The notes under the pieces were generated by a model, which ran no database searches, had not been told where the DNA came from, and was given only the letters and a program-made list of their open reading frames with translations. Below, in pieces: positions 35,365 through 44,134 of a DNA stretch of 64,000 nucleotides (positions within the stretch are counted from its first letter, which is position 1; every line of letters starts with the position of its first letter). This DNA is from Pediococcus acidilactici (GTDB lineage: Bacteria; Bacillota; Bacilli; Lactobacillales; Lactobacillaceae). The translations under genes and the position numbers were made by a program. The stretch spans positions 1,550,001 through 1,614,000 of the forward strand of contig CP103908.1 of the NCBI GenBank assembly GCA_024970065.1, written 5' to 3'.

Positions 35365-35400
35365 TCTCTTTCCTCCATTTAACTTGGGATATTAAAGTTT

Positions 35401-35449
35401 AAAAAAAGACCCATGTGCGTCGAAAAACACTTCTCGACACACATGAGTC
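35401..35449 (-). terminator. Riboswitch expression-platform terminator
   Basis: GACTCATGTGTGTCGA and TCGACGCACATGGGTC form a long stem on the minus strand, followed by seven T. Its 5' arm contains CTCATGT, which is also the 3' strand of the aptamer P1 helix, so the two structures are mutually exclusive. Confidence 0.9.
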
Positions 35450-35527
35450 TCACTAATTTAAGGTAATACCAGATTTTTTCTTGCTGATGACATTACCACA
35501 GCTAAGCTGCAAGTTACTCCCTCATGT
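35441..35527 (-). ncRNA. yybP-ykoY (manganese) riboswitch
   Basis: In the leader of the P-type ATPase, the minus strand reads ACATGAGGGAGTAACTTGC, then GTAATGTCATCAGC, CTGGTATTACC and GAGACTCATGT. ACATGAG and CTCATGT close P1. The GGGAGTA, GTCATCA and CTGG...GAGAC blocks match the conserved core of the family. Formation of P1 would break the terminator, so Mn2+ should turn expression on. Confidence 0.85.
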
Positions 35528-35534
35528 TATCCAC

Positions 35535-35564
35535 ATTATACCGGAAATTATTTTCCCTTTACAA
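35535..35564 (-). promoter_or_regulatory. Promoter of the riboswitch-ATPase unit
   Basis: Minus-strand TTGTAA and a perfect TATAAT are separated by 18 bases. The start would fall just before the riboswitch P1. Confidence 0.8.
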
Positions 35565-35588
35565 GTGACGGGCCTTGAACTTAACGAT

Positions 35589-36407
35589 TTATTTATCAAA
35601 AACGGTATACGGCAAAGCACGTTTATGGGCGGTCCGTTGGTACCAACCTTCAATTTTTTCAGCCGCTGCGTCGCTAACTTCCTTACCTTCTAGATAATCA
35701 TCAATGTCTTGGTAAGTTACGCCTAACGCGACTTCATCCGGTAATGCTGGACGTTCATCTTCTAAGTCCGCCGTGGGCACCTTTTCGTAAAGCTCAACGG
35801 GCGCGTTTAACGCTTTAAGCATCGCCTTGCCCTGTCGCTTATTCAAGCGCCATAGCGGAACGATGTCCGCACCGCCATCCCCAAATTTGGTATAAAATCC
35901 GGTCACCGATTCGGCCGCGTGGTCGGTTCCCACCACGATTCCCGCGGTTTCCCCGGCGATACCGTATTGGGCAATCATCCGTTGCCGAGCCTTGATGTTT
36001 CCCTTGTTAAAATCAGATACCTGAACTCCAGTTGCCTCAATAGCGGCTACCATTGCGTCTGCAGCCGGTTTGATGTCAATTCGTACCACCCGGTCCGCCT
36101 GCATGAATTCAATTGCTTTCATAGCGTCCGATTCATCAGCTTGCACTCCGTAAGGTAGGCGCACCGCGATAAATTGGTAATCGGCATTGCCGGTTTCTTT
36201 CCGGAGCTCCCGAATTGCCATTTGTGCTAACGCTCCGGCCAAGGTGGAATCCTGCCCGCCAGAAATTCCCAATACTAGCGAACGTAGGCTAGGAACGCTT
36301 TTTAGGTAGCGTTTCATAAAATCAACGCTGCGTCGGATCTCCTTTTCTGGGTCAATTGTTGGTTGAACCCGTAAAGCTTCAATAATTTCTTGTTGCATTT
36401 TGCGCAT
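35589..36407 (-). CDS. nadE: NH3-dependent NAD+ synthetase
   Basis: Converts nicotinate adenine dinucleotide to NAD+ with ammonia. The 272-residue single-domain form has the PP-loop [19 protein letters not shown], conserved [25 protein letters not shown] and the C-terminal [12 protein letters not shown]. There is no glutaminase domain. The ATG at 36407 follows GGGGG. It begins 20 bases after pncB, forming an NAD salvage operon. Confidence 0.96.
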   Translation of the reverse strand: MRKMQQEIIEALRVQPTIDPEKEIRRSVDFMKRYLKSVPSLRSLVLGISGGQDSTLAGALAQMAIRELRKETGNADYQFIAVRLPYGVQADESDAMKAIEFMQADRVVRIDIKPAADAMVAAIEATGVQVSDFNKGNIKARQRMIAQYGIAGETAGIVVGTDHAAESVTGFYTKFGDGGADIVPLWRLNKRQGKAMLKALNAPVELYEKVPTADLEDERPALPDEVALGVTYQDIDDYLEGKEVSDAAAEKIEGWYQRTAHKRALPYTVFDK

Positions 36408-36427
36408 TTTTTACGCCCCCCATATAT

Positions 36428-37891
36428 TTAAAATTTAAGTTGATTTACGTAATCTCGAACGCGTTTAATAATGGAAACCTTGTGGTCGTAACACTCTTGT
36501 GAAAGATCCACCGGATAATCTTGTGGATTCAAATCACGTTTGTATTCATCCCATAAGGAATCTAAACTTTGCCGAGAGAATTCTTTGATTTCTGCTAAGG
36601 ATGGTCGGTCATAGACTAACTCGCCGTCCTTGAAGATGGTTTGTAGTAACGGACGGGCTTCAAAGTCAGTCACCGTCTTATTAATGTACGTATAGTTCGG
36701 GTGGAACATGTATAGCGAATCCTTTTCGCGAGGATCTTCATCCCAAAGCGTAATGTAATCCCCTTCTGATTTACCATCCGCCCGCCGAGAAATTCGCCAA
36801 ACCTGCTTTTTGCCTGGTGTAGAAACTTTTTCAGCATTGTTAGACAATTTGATGGTGTCGACCATTTTTCCGTCCCGTTCGATGGAAACCATCTTATAAA
36901 CGGCCCCTAACGCGGGTTGGTCGTAAGCGGTAATTAATTTGGTACCCACGCCCCAAACTTCAATCTTGGCTCCCTGCATCTTTAAGTTTTGAATGGTCTT
37001 TTCATCCAAATCGTTGGAAGCGTAGATTTTAGCGTTTGGATAACCCGCTTCATCCAATTGTTCGCGAACTCGTTTAGATAGGTAAGCCATGTCACCACTG
37101 TCGATCCGTACTCCAAGGAAATTAATCCGGTCGCCCATTTCTTTAGCCACCCGAATGGCGTTAGGTACCCCACTTTTGAGGGTGTCGAAGGTGTCGACCA
37201 AAAAGACGCAATCATGGTGGGTCGTTGCATAAGCCTTGAACGCATCGTAGTCGTTCATGTAATATTGCACCATTGCGTGAGCGTGGGTTCCACTAATTGG
37301 AATCCCAAATTTCTTTCCGGCCCGAACGTTGCTAGTAGCATCGAAGCCCCCGATGTAAGCAGCTCGGGTTCCCCAAATTGCCGCGTCAAATTCTTGGGCA
37401 CGGCGCGTACCAAATTCTAATAATTTATCTGAACCAACTACGGACTTAATCCGTGCCGCCTTGGTTGCAATCAAGGTTTGGTAATTAACTACGTTTAAGA
37501 TTGCCGTTTCCACCAGTTGGCAGTCGGCCAGCGGCCCTTCAACTTGTAAAATCGGTTCGTTATTAAAAACTAGGTCGCCTTCTACTGCCGAGCGGATGGT
37601 TCCTCGAAAATGAAAGTTCTTTAAAAATTCTAGAAAGTCATCCGGGTAGCCACCCACTTCCCGAAGATATTCAATATCACTTGCTGAGAAATGGAGATTT
37701 TCAATATAGTCAATCACCCGTTCTAGCCCAGCAAAAACTGCGTATCCATTGTCAAAGGGCATCTTTCGAAAGAAAACTTCAAAAATTGCCTTTTGGTTAT
37801 GGATTCCCTTTTCCCAATAAGTTTGAATCATATTGATTTGATAAGCGTCTGTGTGTAAAGTTAATGTGTCATCTGGAAATTCTTGTACCAT
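36428..37891 (-). CDS. pncB: Nicotinate phosphoribosyltransferase
   Basis: First enzyme of nicotinate salvage (Preiss-Handler pathway), forming nicotinate mononucleotide. The 487 residues contain LHTDAYQINMIQTYWEKG at the N-terminus, the loop LLEFGTRRAQEFDAAIWGTR with the conserved active-site region and FGIPISGTHAHAMVQYY with the phosphorylated-type histidine, then FLGVRIDSGDMAYLSK. It precedes nadE. No de novo NAD genes are nearby, consistent with the known niacin requirement of pediococci. Confidence 0.96.
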   Translation of the reverse strand: MVQEFPDDTLTLHTDAYQINMIQTYWEKGIHNQKAIFEVFFRKMPFDNGYAVFAGLERVIDYIENLHFSASDIEYLREVGGYPDDFLEFLKNFHFRGTIRSAVEGDLVFNNEPILQVEGPLADCQLVETAILNVVNYQTLIATKAARIKSVVGSDKLLEFGTRRAQEFDAAIWGTRAAYIGGFDATSNVRAGKKFGIPISGTHAHAMVQYYMNDYDAFKAYATTHHDCVFLVDTFDTLKSGVPNAIRVAKEMGDRINFLGVRIDSGDMAYLSKRVREQLDEAGYPNAKIYASNDLDEKTIQNLKMQGAKIEVWGVGTKLITAYDQPALGAVYKMVSIERDGKMVDTIKLSNNAEKVSTPGKKQVWRISRRADGKSEGDYITLWDEDPREKDSLYMFHPNYTYINKTVTDFEARPLLQTIFKDGELVYDRPSLAEIKEFSRQSLDSLWDEYKRDLNPQDYPVDLSQECYDHKVSIIKRVRDYVNQLKF

Positions 37892-38016
37892 GATGATTAT
37901 GCTCCTACTCTTTATTTTTTAAAGTATTAAATTTACCGGTGGACATAAAATACATTGTTTTAATTTTATCATTTATGCGCCAAATCGCAATTTTATCGTG
38001 AGGAGAACCGTTAATT

Positions 38017-38739
38017 ATGAAATTTCCAACCGCCAACGTCTTGGGGTTTAATTTTTTACAAACAACCCAAGCCCAATTTTTAGAACAATTACATACTGAT
38101 TTAGCGGCCCACCAGAACCGTTTCGTGGTCACCGCTAACCCCGAAATTATTATGTACGCTAAAAAGCATCCCGCCTATGCCCAGATTCTTCACCAAGCAG
38201 ATTACTTGGTCGCCGACGGCATTGGCGTCGTGAAAGCAACCCAACACACTGCCGTTCCTTTACCTGAACGTGTGACTGGATACGAGCTTTTCGAAGAGCT
38301 TTTACGTTGGGGGAACGCCCACCACTCGCGAATTTACTTCCTAGGAAGCAAACCGGACGTGATTACCCAAGTAATTGCCAAAGTTAACCGCCAGTATCCT
38401 CATGTTGAGGTGGCTGGTTTTCACGATGGTTATTTTGCTGATTTCGCCCCCATTCAAACTGAAATTCAACGCACCCAACCCGCAATGGTATTCGTGGCTA
38501 CCGGATTTCCGAAGCAAGAAGAGTTCATTCAAAAATCCCGCCATCTGGCACCGGCAATTTGGATGGGCATCGGGGGCAGCTTCGACGTCTTTGCCGGGGC
38601 GGTCAAGCGGGCACCGCAATTTTGGCAAAACCACAACTTAGAGTGGTTGTACCGTTTAATCACCGATCCACGACGGATCAAACGGCAAATCGTGCTCCCC
38701 GTCTTCATGATTAAGGCGTGGTGGGCCAACCGGAAGTAA
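38017..38739 (+). CDS. WecG/TagA family glycosyltransferase
   Basis: N-acetylmannosaminyltransferase-like enzyme (GT26) that adds the second sugar to undecaprenyl-PP-GlcNAc for wall teichoic acid linkage or surface polysaccharide. The 240 residues show TANPEIIMYAKKHPAYAQIL, YLVADGIGVVKA, YFLGSKPDVI, VFVATGFPKQEEFI and GIGGSFDVFAG, the main conserved blocks. It stands alone, divergent from pncB, with a bidirectional terminator behind it. The precise acceptor (teichoic acid or exopolysaccharide) is not shown by the sequence. Confidence 0.88.
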   Translation: MKFPTANVLGFNFLQTTQAQFLEQLHTDLAAHQNRFVVTANPEIIMYAKKHPAYAQILHQADYLVADGIGVVKATQHTAVPLPERVTGYELFEELLRWGNAHHSRIYFLGSKPDVITQVIAKVNRQYPHVEVAGFHDGYFADFAPIQTEIQRTQPAMVFVATGFPKQEEFIQKSRHLAPAIWMGIGGSFDVFAGAVKRAPQFWQNHNLEWLYRLITDPRRIKRQIVLPVFMIKAWWANRK

Positions 38740-38749
38740 CTATCCACAC

Positions 38750-38798
38750 AAAAAAACGAGGATTAGAGTTCTTAAAAAGAACCTAACCCTCGTTTTTT
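38750..38798. terminator. Bidirectional terminator, glycosyltransferase / gntR
   Basis: AAAAAACGAGG.TTAG.GTTCTT pairs with AAGAAC.CTAA.CCTCGTTTTTT. Runs of A and T flank both sides. Confidence 0.9.
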
Positions 38799-38840
38799 GT
38801 GGCTTGGGAATCAACTGTCCCAATTCCTTACCACTCATCT

Positions 38841-39542
38841 TTAACGATTTAAATAAAATTCGAACCGTTCACCTACGTACTGAGTTCGCACGTATTCAAA
38901 TGGCGTCCCATCTTGGGCGTACGACACCTGATGGAGCCGTAAAATTGCTGCTCCCCGTTTAACGTCAAGGTATTCTGCAACCTTTTCAGAAGCTAACATC
39001 GCCGACACGGTTTGCTCAGCACGGCCGATCACCAACCCTGCGCGTTCTTCCAAAGTATTGTACAACGACTTGGTTACTTCAGATTTACTAAAATTAGTAA
39101 CTAATTTTTCGGGAATGGTCGCCGTTTCGTAACAAATCGGTACCCCATCCGCATACCGGATCCGTTCCATTCGGAGTACTAAATCTCCATCCGCTAACTT
39201 TAATTTTTCAATCTCACTTAACGATGGCTCACTAGTATGGTAAGAAATCGTCTTACTTGACGGCTTCTTACCTTGGGCTTCCGTTAGTTCCGTAAAGCTG
39301 GTCACTCCAGAAACTTTTTCCTGAACTTTCTGGCTGGCAACGTACGTTCCCGAACCCACCTTACGTTCTAAAATCCCTTCATCAACCAAAGTTGAAATCG
39401 CTTGGCGTAAAGTCATTCGGCTAACTTTAAAATGGTTTGACAGTTCCCGTTCGGCGGGAATCCGCTCCCCAACTTTCCATTTTCCTGCTTCAATTGCCTT
39501 CTTGATTTCATTATGAATCTGAATATATACCGGTGAATTCAT
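38841..39542 (-). CDS. nagR: GntR/HutC-family repressor (NagR/YvoA-like)
   Basis: Regulator of amino-sugar catabolism, 233 residues. The N-terminal winged helix reads GERIPAERELSNHFKVSRMT with LRQAISTLVDEGILERK, followed by a UTRA effector domain (TSFTELTEAQGKKPSSKT; GVPICYETATIPEKL). The effector is expected to be glucosamine-6-P or GlcNAc-6-P. It lies 27 bases downstream of nagA in the same operon. A dre-type operator overlaps the nagA promoter, so it probably autoregulates. Confidence 0.87.
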   Translation of the reverse strand: MNSPVYIQIHNEIKKAIEAGKWKVGERIPAERELSNHFKVSRMTLRQAISTLVDEGILERKVGSGTYVASQKVQEKVSGVTSFTELTEAQGKKPSSKTISYHTSEPSLSEIEKLKLADGDLVLRMERIRYADGVPICYETATIPEKLVTNFSKSEVTKSLYNTLEERAGLVIGRAEQTVSAMLASEKVAEYLDVKRGAAILRLHQVSYAQDGTPFEYVRTQYVGERFEFYLNR

Positions 39543-39569
39543 GATTGTACTCCTACTTGTTTTTAACTA

Positions 39570-40712
39570 TTAATCTTCCTTAGCAAACTTTTTACCGTAG
39601 CTGTAAGTTTCTAACTTGTTAAGGTCGCCGTCGAAGACGTTTAAATCGGCGTCTTTACCGACTTCTAGGGTTCCTTTAGAATCTAAGCCAAATTCACGCG
39701 CTTGGTTTACCGAACTCATTTGAACAGCTTCGGCAATTCCACAACCAAAGAACTTCATGGCGTTCCGGAAGGCATCGTCAAAGGATAGCACTGATCCGGC
39801 CAACGTACCATCGGCTAAGCGAGCTTGCTTGTCCTTTACGTAAACCTTTTGTCCACCAAGTTCGCTTTCTCCTTCGGCAATCCCTTTAGCACGCATTGAA
39901 TCGGTAACCAATTCGATCCGTTCCGGACCCTTAACTTCATAAGCCAGTTTTAACATGTCGGGAACGATGTGGAAACCATCACAGATTAATTCCGCGTAGA
40001 TGTTGTCTTCCAACATTACGTGTCCCGTAACCCCTGGTTCACGATGCTTAAATTCACGTTGGGCATTGTATAAGTGGGTGGCGTGAGTAACCGTACTATT
40101 TAGCAACTGTGCGCGAGTAGCGTTGGAATGTCCGACTGAAGGAACAATTCCATGATCCAAGCAGTATGCTTCAAATGCGTCGGAGCCCGCGTGTTCAGGT
40201 GCAATCGTAATTAATTTCACCCGGCCGCCTGAAAGCTCGTTCCATTTACCAAGCAGTGCTGCATCCGGATCCTTAATGTATTCTTCTGGTTGAGCACCCT
40301 TGTATTTCGCCGAAATGAAGGGACCTTCCAAGTGAACTCCTTGGATAACGGGATTCTCTTCCGCGGCCTTTGCCACGCCCCGCATTGATTTCTCAATGTT
40401 TTCGTTGGATTGGGTCATTGTGGTACAGAAGAAACTGGTAACCCCTTCGTTGACTACCGCTTGGTTTACCATTTCGTTGATTTGTTCTGGATCGCCGTCC
40501 ATCGCATCAAATCCGTAACCACCGTGAGTGTGCACGTCAATGAAGCCTGGAACAATAATTTTGCCCCCTGCGTAATAAACTTCATCGTCACCCTGTGCCT
40601 TATACTCGCTCATTGGGCCAACTGCTTCGATGGTCTTACCAAATCGAATGTAGCCGTCATCAATCTTTTCGAGGCCCGTATAAATTGTCGCATGTCGTAA
40701 AACTGTACTCAT
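39570..40712 (-). CDS. nagA: N-acetylglucosamine-6-phosphate deacetylase
   Basis: Amidohydrolase removing acetate from GlcNAc-6-P. The 380 residues have the metal-binding PGFIDVHTHGGYGFDAMDGD, HLEGPFISAKYKGAQ, the histidines in VPSVGHSNATRAQ and VTHATHLYNAQ, and the catalytic aspartate in LVTDSMRAKG. Its promoter contains a NagR-type operator. nagB (glucosamine-6-P deaminase) is not adjacent. Confidence 0.96.
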   Translation of the reverse strand: MSTVLRHATIYTGLEKIDDGYIRFGKTIEAVGPMSEYKAQGDDEVYYAGGKIIVPGFIDVHTHGGYGFDAMDGDPEQINEMVNQAVVNEGVTSFFCTTMTQSNENIEKSMRGVAKAAEENPVIQGVHLEGPFISAKYKGAQPEEYIKDPDAALLGKWNELSGGRVKLITIAPEHAGSDAFEAYCLDHGIVPSVGHSNATRAQLLNSTVTHATHLYNAQREFKHREPGVTGHVMLEDNIYAELICDGFHIVPDMLKLAYEVKGPERIELVTDSMRAKGIAEGESELGGQKVYVKDKQARLADGTLAGSVLSFDDAFRNAMKFFGCGIAEAVQMSSVNQAREFGLDSKGTLEVGKDADLNVFDGDLNKLETYSYGKKFAKED

Positions 40713-40743
40713 GAATTTTCCTCCTCTAAGTTAATCTAGCTTC

Positions 40744-40775
40744 ATTATATATCGGTATAGACCAAAAAACAAGAT
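40744..40775 (-). promoter_or_regulatory. nagA promoter with NagR (dre) operator
   Basis: Minus-strand TTGTTT and TATAAT are 17 bases apart. Between them lies TTTGGTCTATACCGAT (40751-40766), with the GT-N-TA-N-AC core of GntR/HutC operators (dre). Repressor binding would block polymerase. Confidence 0.78.
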
Positions 40776-40779
40776 TACC

Positions 40780-41568
40780 TTAACCGTTTTCTTTTGCCAC
40801 GGTTGCGTCGATTCCCTTTACTACGGCGGGACTAAACCCAGCTTCTTCCATTGCCAGCAAACCTGCCACGGTGGTTCCGCCCGGCGAAGAAACCTTATCG
40901 ATCAATGCGTATGGCACCTCATCGCTATTAAGCACCATTTGCGCGCTGCCTTGAACCATTTGCGCAGCAATTTTAGTAGCATCAGCCTTAGTTAACCCAT
41001 ATTTAACTCCCGCCCGGGAAAGTGCGTCAATAAATAGGTAGGCGTAGGCTGGTGCGCTTCCTGCAAGTGCTGCAAAGATTGGAAAATCATTTTCGGCAAC
41101 TTCCATGGTTTTTCCAATCCGAGCAAATAACTCAACCCCCGCTTGGTACGGAGCAGCGTTAAGGTCGCCCGTGGCTTTGACCGCTGTCATTCCTTGCGCA
41201 ATTTCAACGTTCACGTTCGGCATTACCCGTAAAATTGGTTGGGTAGTACCTAAAACTGCTTGTAAGTCCGCTAAGCTAACTCCAGAAGCAATTGAAACTA
41301 CTAATTTGTCTTCAGTTAGTGCCGGCTGAATTTCTTCAGCAACGCGCTTAATCACCGTTGGCTTCACCGCCAAAACGATTACGTCTGCTTGTTGGGCTAC
41401 CGCCGTGTTATCTGACAACGCGGTTAATCCATGTTGCTTTGCAAAAGTTTCGTAATTTTGTGGGTGCGCGCTGTGGACCAAAATATCCTTACCAGCGACA
41501 TCTTTTTTTACTAATCCACCAATAATTGCTTTGGCCATGTTTCCAACGCCAATAAATCCAAGTTTCAT
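40780..41568 (-). CDS. proC: Pyrroline-5-carboxylate reductase
   Basis: Last step of proline synthesis, NAD(P)H-dependent. The 262 residues begin MKLGFIGVGNMAKAIIGGLV (Rossmann GxGxxA), with VLAVKPTVIKRV, IASGVSLADLQAVLG, RVMPNVNVEIAQGM and the C-terminal signature DKVSSPGGTTVAGLLAMEEA. proA and proB are not adjacent. It is a single gene between nagA and adh. Confidence 0.95.
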   Translation of the reverse strand: MKLGFIGVGNMAKAIIGGLVKKDVAGKDILVHSAHPQNYETFAKQHGLTALSDNTAVAQQADVIVLAVKPTVIKRVAEEIQPALTEDKLVVSIASGVSLADLQAVLGTTQPILRVMPNVNVEIAQGMTAVKATGDLNAAPYQAGVELFARIGKTMEVAENDFPIFAALAGSAPAYAYLFIDALSRAGVKYGLTKADATKIAAQMVQGSAQMVLNSDEVPYALIDKVSSPGGTTVAGLLAMEEAGFSPAVVKGIDATVAKENG

Positions 41569-41683
41569 TTGTATTCCCCCGCTTTTTCGTTAATTATTTT
41601 AATTTTATCATTAAATCGGCGCTAGTTAAGCAATATTTATGAAGGTTTAACACTTCTCTAATTGCTGAGGTTTCCTTAAATAT

Positions 41684-41713
41684 AAAAACGAGGTCGCATT
41701 CTACGACCTCGTT
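41684..41713 (-). terminator. Terminator of the adh gene
   Basis: AACGAGGTCG and CGACCTCGTT form a 10-bp perfect stem around a 7-base loop. On the minus strand it is followed by TTTTATA. It lies 24 bases past the adh stop. Confidence 0.85.
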
Positions 41714-41736
41714 AAAATTCAATTGATTTGTATCAA

Positions 41737-42753
41737 CTATTTATGCATGTCAACGACCATCCGTCCTTCAATTTGTCCAGCACGCATTTCATCAATAATA
41801 TCGTTAACTTCGTCTAACCGACGAGTTTGAACAATCGGCTTTACTTGTCCGTCCGCCGCAAACTGGAAGGCTTCTTTTAAGTCATTACGGGTGCCTACTA
41901 AGGAACCTACCACTTCAATACCATCTAGGACGACCCGGGGAATTGATAGGTCCATTGTGTCTACTGGTAAAGCTACGGCAACCAGCACTCCACCAGCCTT
42001 CAGACAATCTACTGCGGCGTTAAAGGCTACCTTGGCTACCGCCGTTACTACCGCTGCTTGCGCGCCGCCGCACCGCTCTTGGATGACCTTGGCAGGATCG
42101 TCCTTGGCAGAATTAATTACTAAATCTGCACCTAATTTTTTAGCTAGGTCTAACTTCTCATCGTTGATATCAACAACCGCTAACTTCGCGTTAAATACAT
42201 TCTTTGCGTATTGGATCGCCAGATTACCTAATCCACCAGCCCCAAAAACTGCTAGCCATTCGCCAGGACGGATTTTAGATTCCTTAATTGCTTTATAGGT
42301 GGTTACGCCCGCACATGTAATCGAACTGGCCGCCACCGGATCCAAATTGTCCGGCACCTTTACTGCGTAATCCGCAGTTACGATCACTTGATCCGCCATG
42401 GCACCATCAACTGTGTATCCAGCATTTTTAACTTCCCGGCAGAAAGTTTCTCGCCCGGTGGTACAGTATTCACAATGCCCACAGCCTTCAAAGAACCAGG
42501 CAATGGAAACCCGATCTCCCACTTTTAAACTACGGACGTCCGCACCGATTTCCCGCACAATGCCAATTCCTTCGTGACCAATCACCCGACCAGGTTGTTC
42601 ACCAAAGTCACCGTTCGCCACGTGCAGGTCCGTATGACAAACCCCACAGTATTCAACGTCAACTAAAGCCTCATTGTCTCTGATCGGACGCAATTGCTTT
42701 TCAACAATATCAACGTACCCATCACTTTGGTCTCTAACAACTGCTGCACGCAT
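41737..42753 (-). CDS. adhP: Zinc-dependent alcohol dehydrogenase (AdhP-like)
   Basis: Medium-chain dehydrogenase, 338 residues, NAD(H)-dependent. Catalytic zinc ligands are in [15 protein letters not shown] and the GHE segment ([10 protein letters not shown]), the structural zinc site is [15 protein letters not shown], and the cofactor fold starts at [16 protein letters not shown]. It most resembles the AdhP/Adh1 ethanol dehydrogenases. The promoter carries a site that reads as a cre box and also as half of a Rex box. It is not linked to other fermentation genes. Confidence 0.93.
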   Translation of the reverse strand: MRAAVVRDQSDGYVDIVEKQLRPIRDNEALVDVEYCGVCHTDLHVANGDFGEQPGRVIGHEGIGIVREIGADVRSLKVGDRVSIAWFFEGCGHCEYCTTGRETFCREVKNAGYTVDGAMADQVIVTADYAVKVPDNLDPVAASSITCAGVTTYKAIKESKIRPGEWLAVFGAGGLGNLAIQYAKNVFNAKLAVVDINDEKLDLAKKLGADLVINSAKDDPAKVIQERCGGAQAAVVTAVAKVAFNAAVDCLKAGGVLVAVALPVDTMDLSIPRVVLDGIEVVGSLVGTRNDLKEAFQFAADGQVKPIVQTRRLDEVNDIIDEMRAGQIEGRMVVDMHK

Positions 42754-42802
42754 TTCAACTACCTCCCAACCAAGCTAAAGATTTATTTTCACTACCTTTA
42801 TT

Positions 42803-42837
42803 ATAATACGATACCGTACTTTGTGAAAGCGTTTTCT
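42803..42837 (-). promoter_or_regulatory. adh promoter with cre/Rex-like site
   Basis: A minus-strand TATAAT (42803-42808) lies about 16 bases after TTCACA. The box TGTGAAAGCGTTTTCT (plus strand 42822-42837) covers the -35. It differs from cre only at the last base and also contains the Rex half-site TTGTGAA. Confidence 0.6.
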
Positions 42838-42947
42838 AAAAAGGATCATGAAATAACTTTTTCTATAACTACTTAATTGTTTGATTATGCAAAGCTTATC
42901 GTTCAAATAACCACTTTTGAGATCAAAACTGCAATAAAAGAGCGCAC

Positions 42948-42979
42948 AAAAAAACTCCACGTCATCGACATGGAGTTTA
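42948..42979 (-). terminator. Terminator of the tRNA-Tyr/tRNA-Gln unit
   Basis: AAACTCCATGTC and GACGTGGAGTTT pair over 12 bp (one G-U), followed by seven T on the minus strand. Confidence 0.88.
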
Positions 42980-42983
42980 ACTG

Positions 42984-43057
42984 ATTGGGCTAGCTGGGTT
43001 CGAACCAGCGCATCACGGGATCAAAACCCGTTGCCTTACCACTTGGCTATAGCCCAA
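42984..43057 (-). tRNA. tRNA-Gln (anticodon TTG)
   Basis: Acceptor TTGGGCT/AGCCCAA, D-loop AGCCAAGTGGTAAGGC, anticodon stem ACGGG/CCCGT around TTTTGAT (TTG at 34-36) and T-loop GGTTCGAACC. CCA is not encoded. Confidence 0.93.
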
Positions 43058-43059
43058 TA

Positions 43060-43146
43060 TGGTGGAAGGGAGTGGATTCGAACCACCGAACCCGAAGGAG
43101 CGGATTTACAGTCCGCCGCGTTTAGCCAGACTTCGCTACCCTTCCA
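43060..43146 (-). tRNA. tRNA-Tyr (anticodon GTA)
   Basis: Class II tRNA with acceptor GGAAGGG/CCCTTCC, anticodon loop CTGTAAA (GTA), a long variable arm and T-loop GGTTCGAATC. The CCA tail is encoded (43060-43062). It is just upstream of tRNA-Gln; TTGCAA and TATTAT 17 bases apart upstream form its promoter. Confidence 0.93.
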
Positions 43147-43233
43147 TATAAGTTGTCGTCTTATCTATCCGACTTAATTATAATAACTAATCTCGAAGAA
43201 TTTTGCAAGCTTTTTTTGAAACTTTTTTTAAAT

Positions 43234-44046
43234 TTATTCAAGATCAATTATAAGTAATCGCTGAGCCCATTCAGTAATAAAATTATCCGAATTCCACTCG
43301 TTGATTCGTCTCTTATGATATCCGACTGAATTATTATAATATATCCCGCCAGCTGTTGCAAGAGGTTTATAGTGAAAATGTAGGTGTCCAGATAAAATAA
43401 TTTTTGGTTGGTATTTTGCCAGTAATTGTTCCATTCGGCGACTGCCCATCATCCCGTTAGCCATGTTCCAAAACCGATAGTCATCCGTATACCGAATGTA
43501 TTCATGCCGCACCGCAAAATGAGTCATAAAAAGTACCGACTTAGGTTGAGCCGCTTGCAGTTGCCGTTCCGTTTGCTGTAAAACACGATCCATCCGTTCC
43601 AGATCGGAGATCGGCTGATCAATGGCGGTATCTACCCAAAATGTCTTTTTCCACCGCCAAAATTGTTCGGGTGTTTTGTCCACATTATCTGCAAAACTGT
43701 AGTCATACCAGCCGTTGTTGCCAATAATACGCCAGTCGGTTCCCGGAACGTCATAGAATTGGTTGTGTAAATACTGGGGATGTTTTAGATTTTCTAAGCC
43801 AGCGTAATCAATATCATTTAGCATATCGTGGTTACCAGCAATGAAAAATACTTTAGTCTCCGGTAATTGTTTCTGCAATTTTTCCACGTATGCCTTACTC
43901 CGGTCGAACTTATTAAATAAGTCCCCCGCAATTAAGTAAATTGCCACGTGATTTTCCTTAAGGTACTGTGCTTGCTCCACCAGCGTTTGTTCAATATCCA
44001 CCTTATTAATGTCAAAGTGATTATCACTAGTCATTGCTACTCTCAA
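43234..44046 (-). CDS. Metallophosphoesterase
   Basis: Calcineurin-like phosphoesterase, 270 residues. Metal ligands are in MTSDNHFD, LIAGDLFNKFDRS, FFIAGNHDMLND, FMTHFAVRHE and LSGHLHFHYKP, the usual five-block signature. There is no signal peptide, so it is cytoplasmic. The natural substrate is unknown. The start is taken as TTG (44044-44046) after GTAGGGG; a longer frame would begin inside the dtpT terminator. Confidence 0.85.
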   Translation of the reverse strand: MRVAMTSDNHFDINKVDIEQTLVEQAQYLKENHVAIYLIAGDLFNKFDRSKAYVEKLQKQLPETKVFFIAGNHDMLNDIDYAGLENLKHPQYLHNQFYDVPGTDWRIIGNNGWYDYSFADNVDKTPEQFWRWKKTFWVDTAIDQPISDLERMDRVLQQTERQLQAAQPKSVLFMTHFAVRHEYIRYTDDYRFWNMANGMMGSRRMEQLLAKYQPKIILSGHLHFHYKPLATAGGIYYNNSVGYHKRRINEWNSDNFITEWAQRLLIIDLE

Positions 44047-44082
44047 AACGTTCGCCCCTACTTTACTTAACTTATCCCCAAA

Positions 44083-44119
44083 TAAAAAAGATGAACTAAG
44101 CATAACCTAGTTCATCTTA
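44083..44119 (-). terminator. Terminator of the peptide transporter gene
   Basis: AAGATGAACTA and TAGTTCATCTT form an 11-bp perfect stem, followed by six T on the minus strand. Confidence 0.92.
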
Positions 44120-44134
44120 TAAATTCAAATTTTA

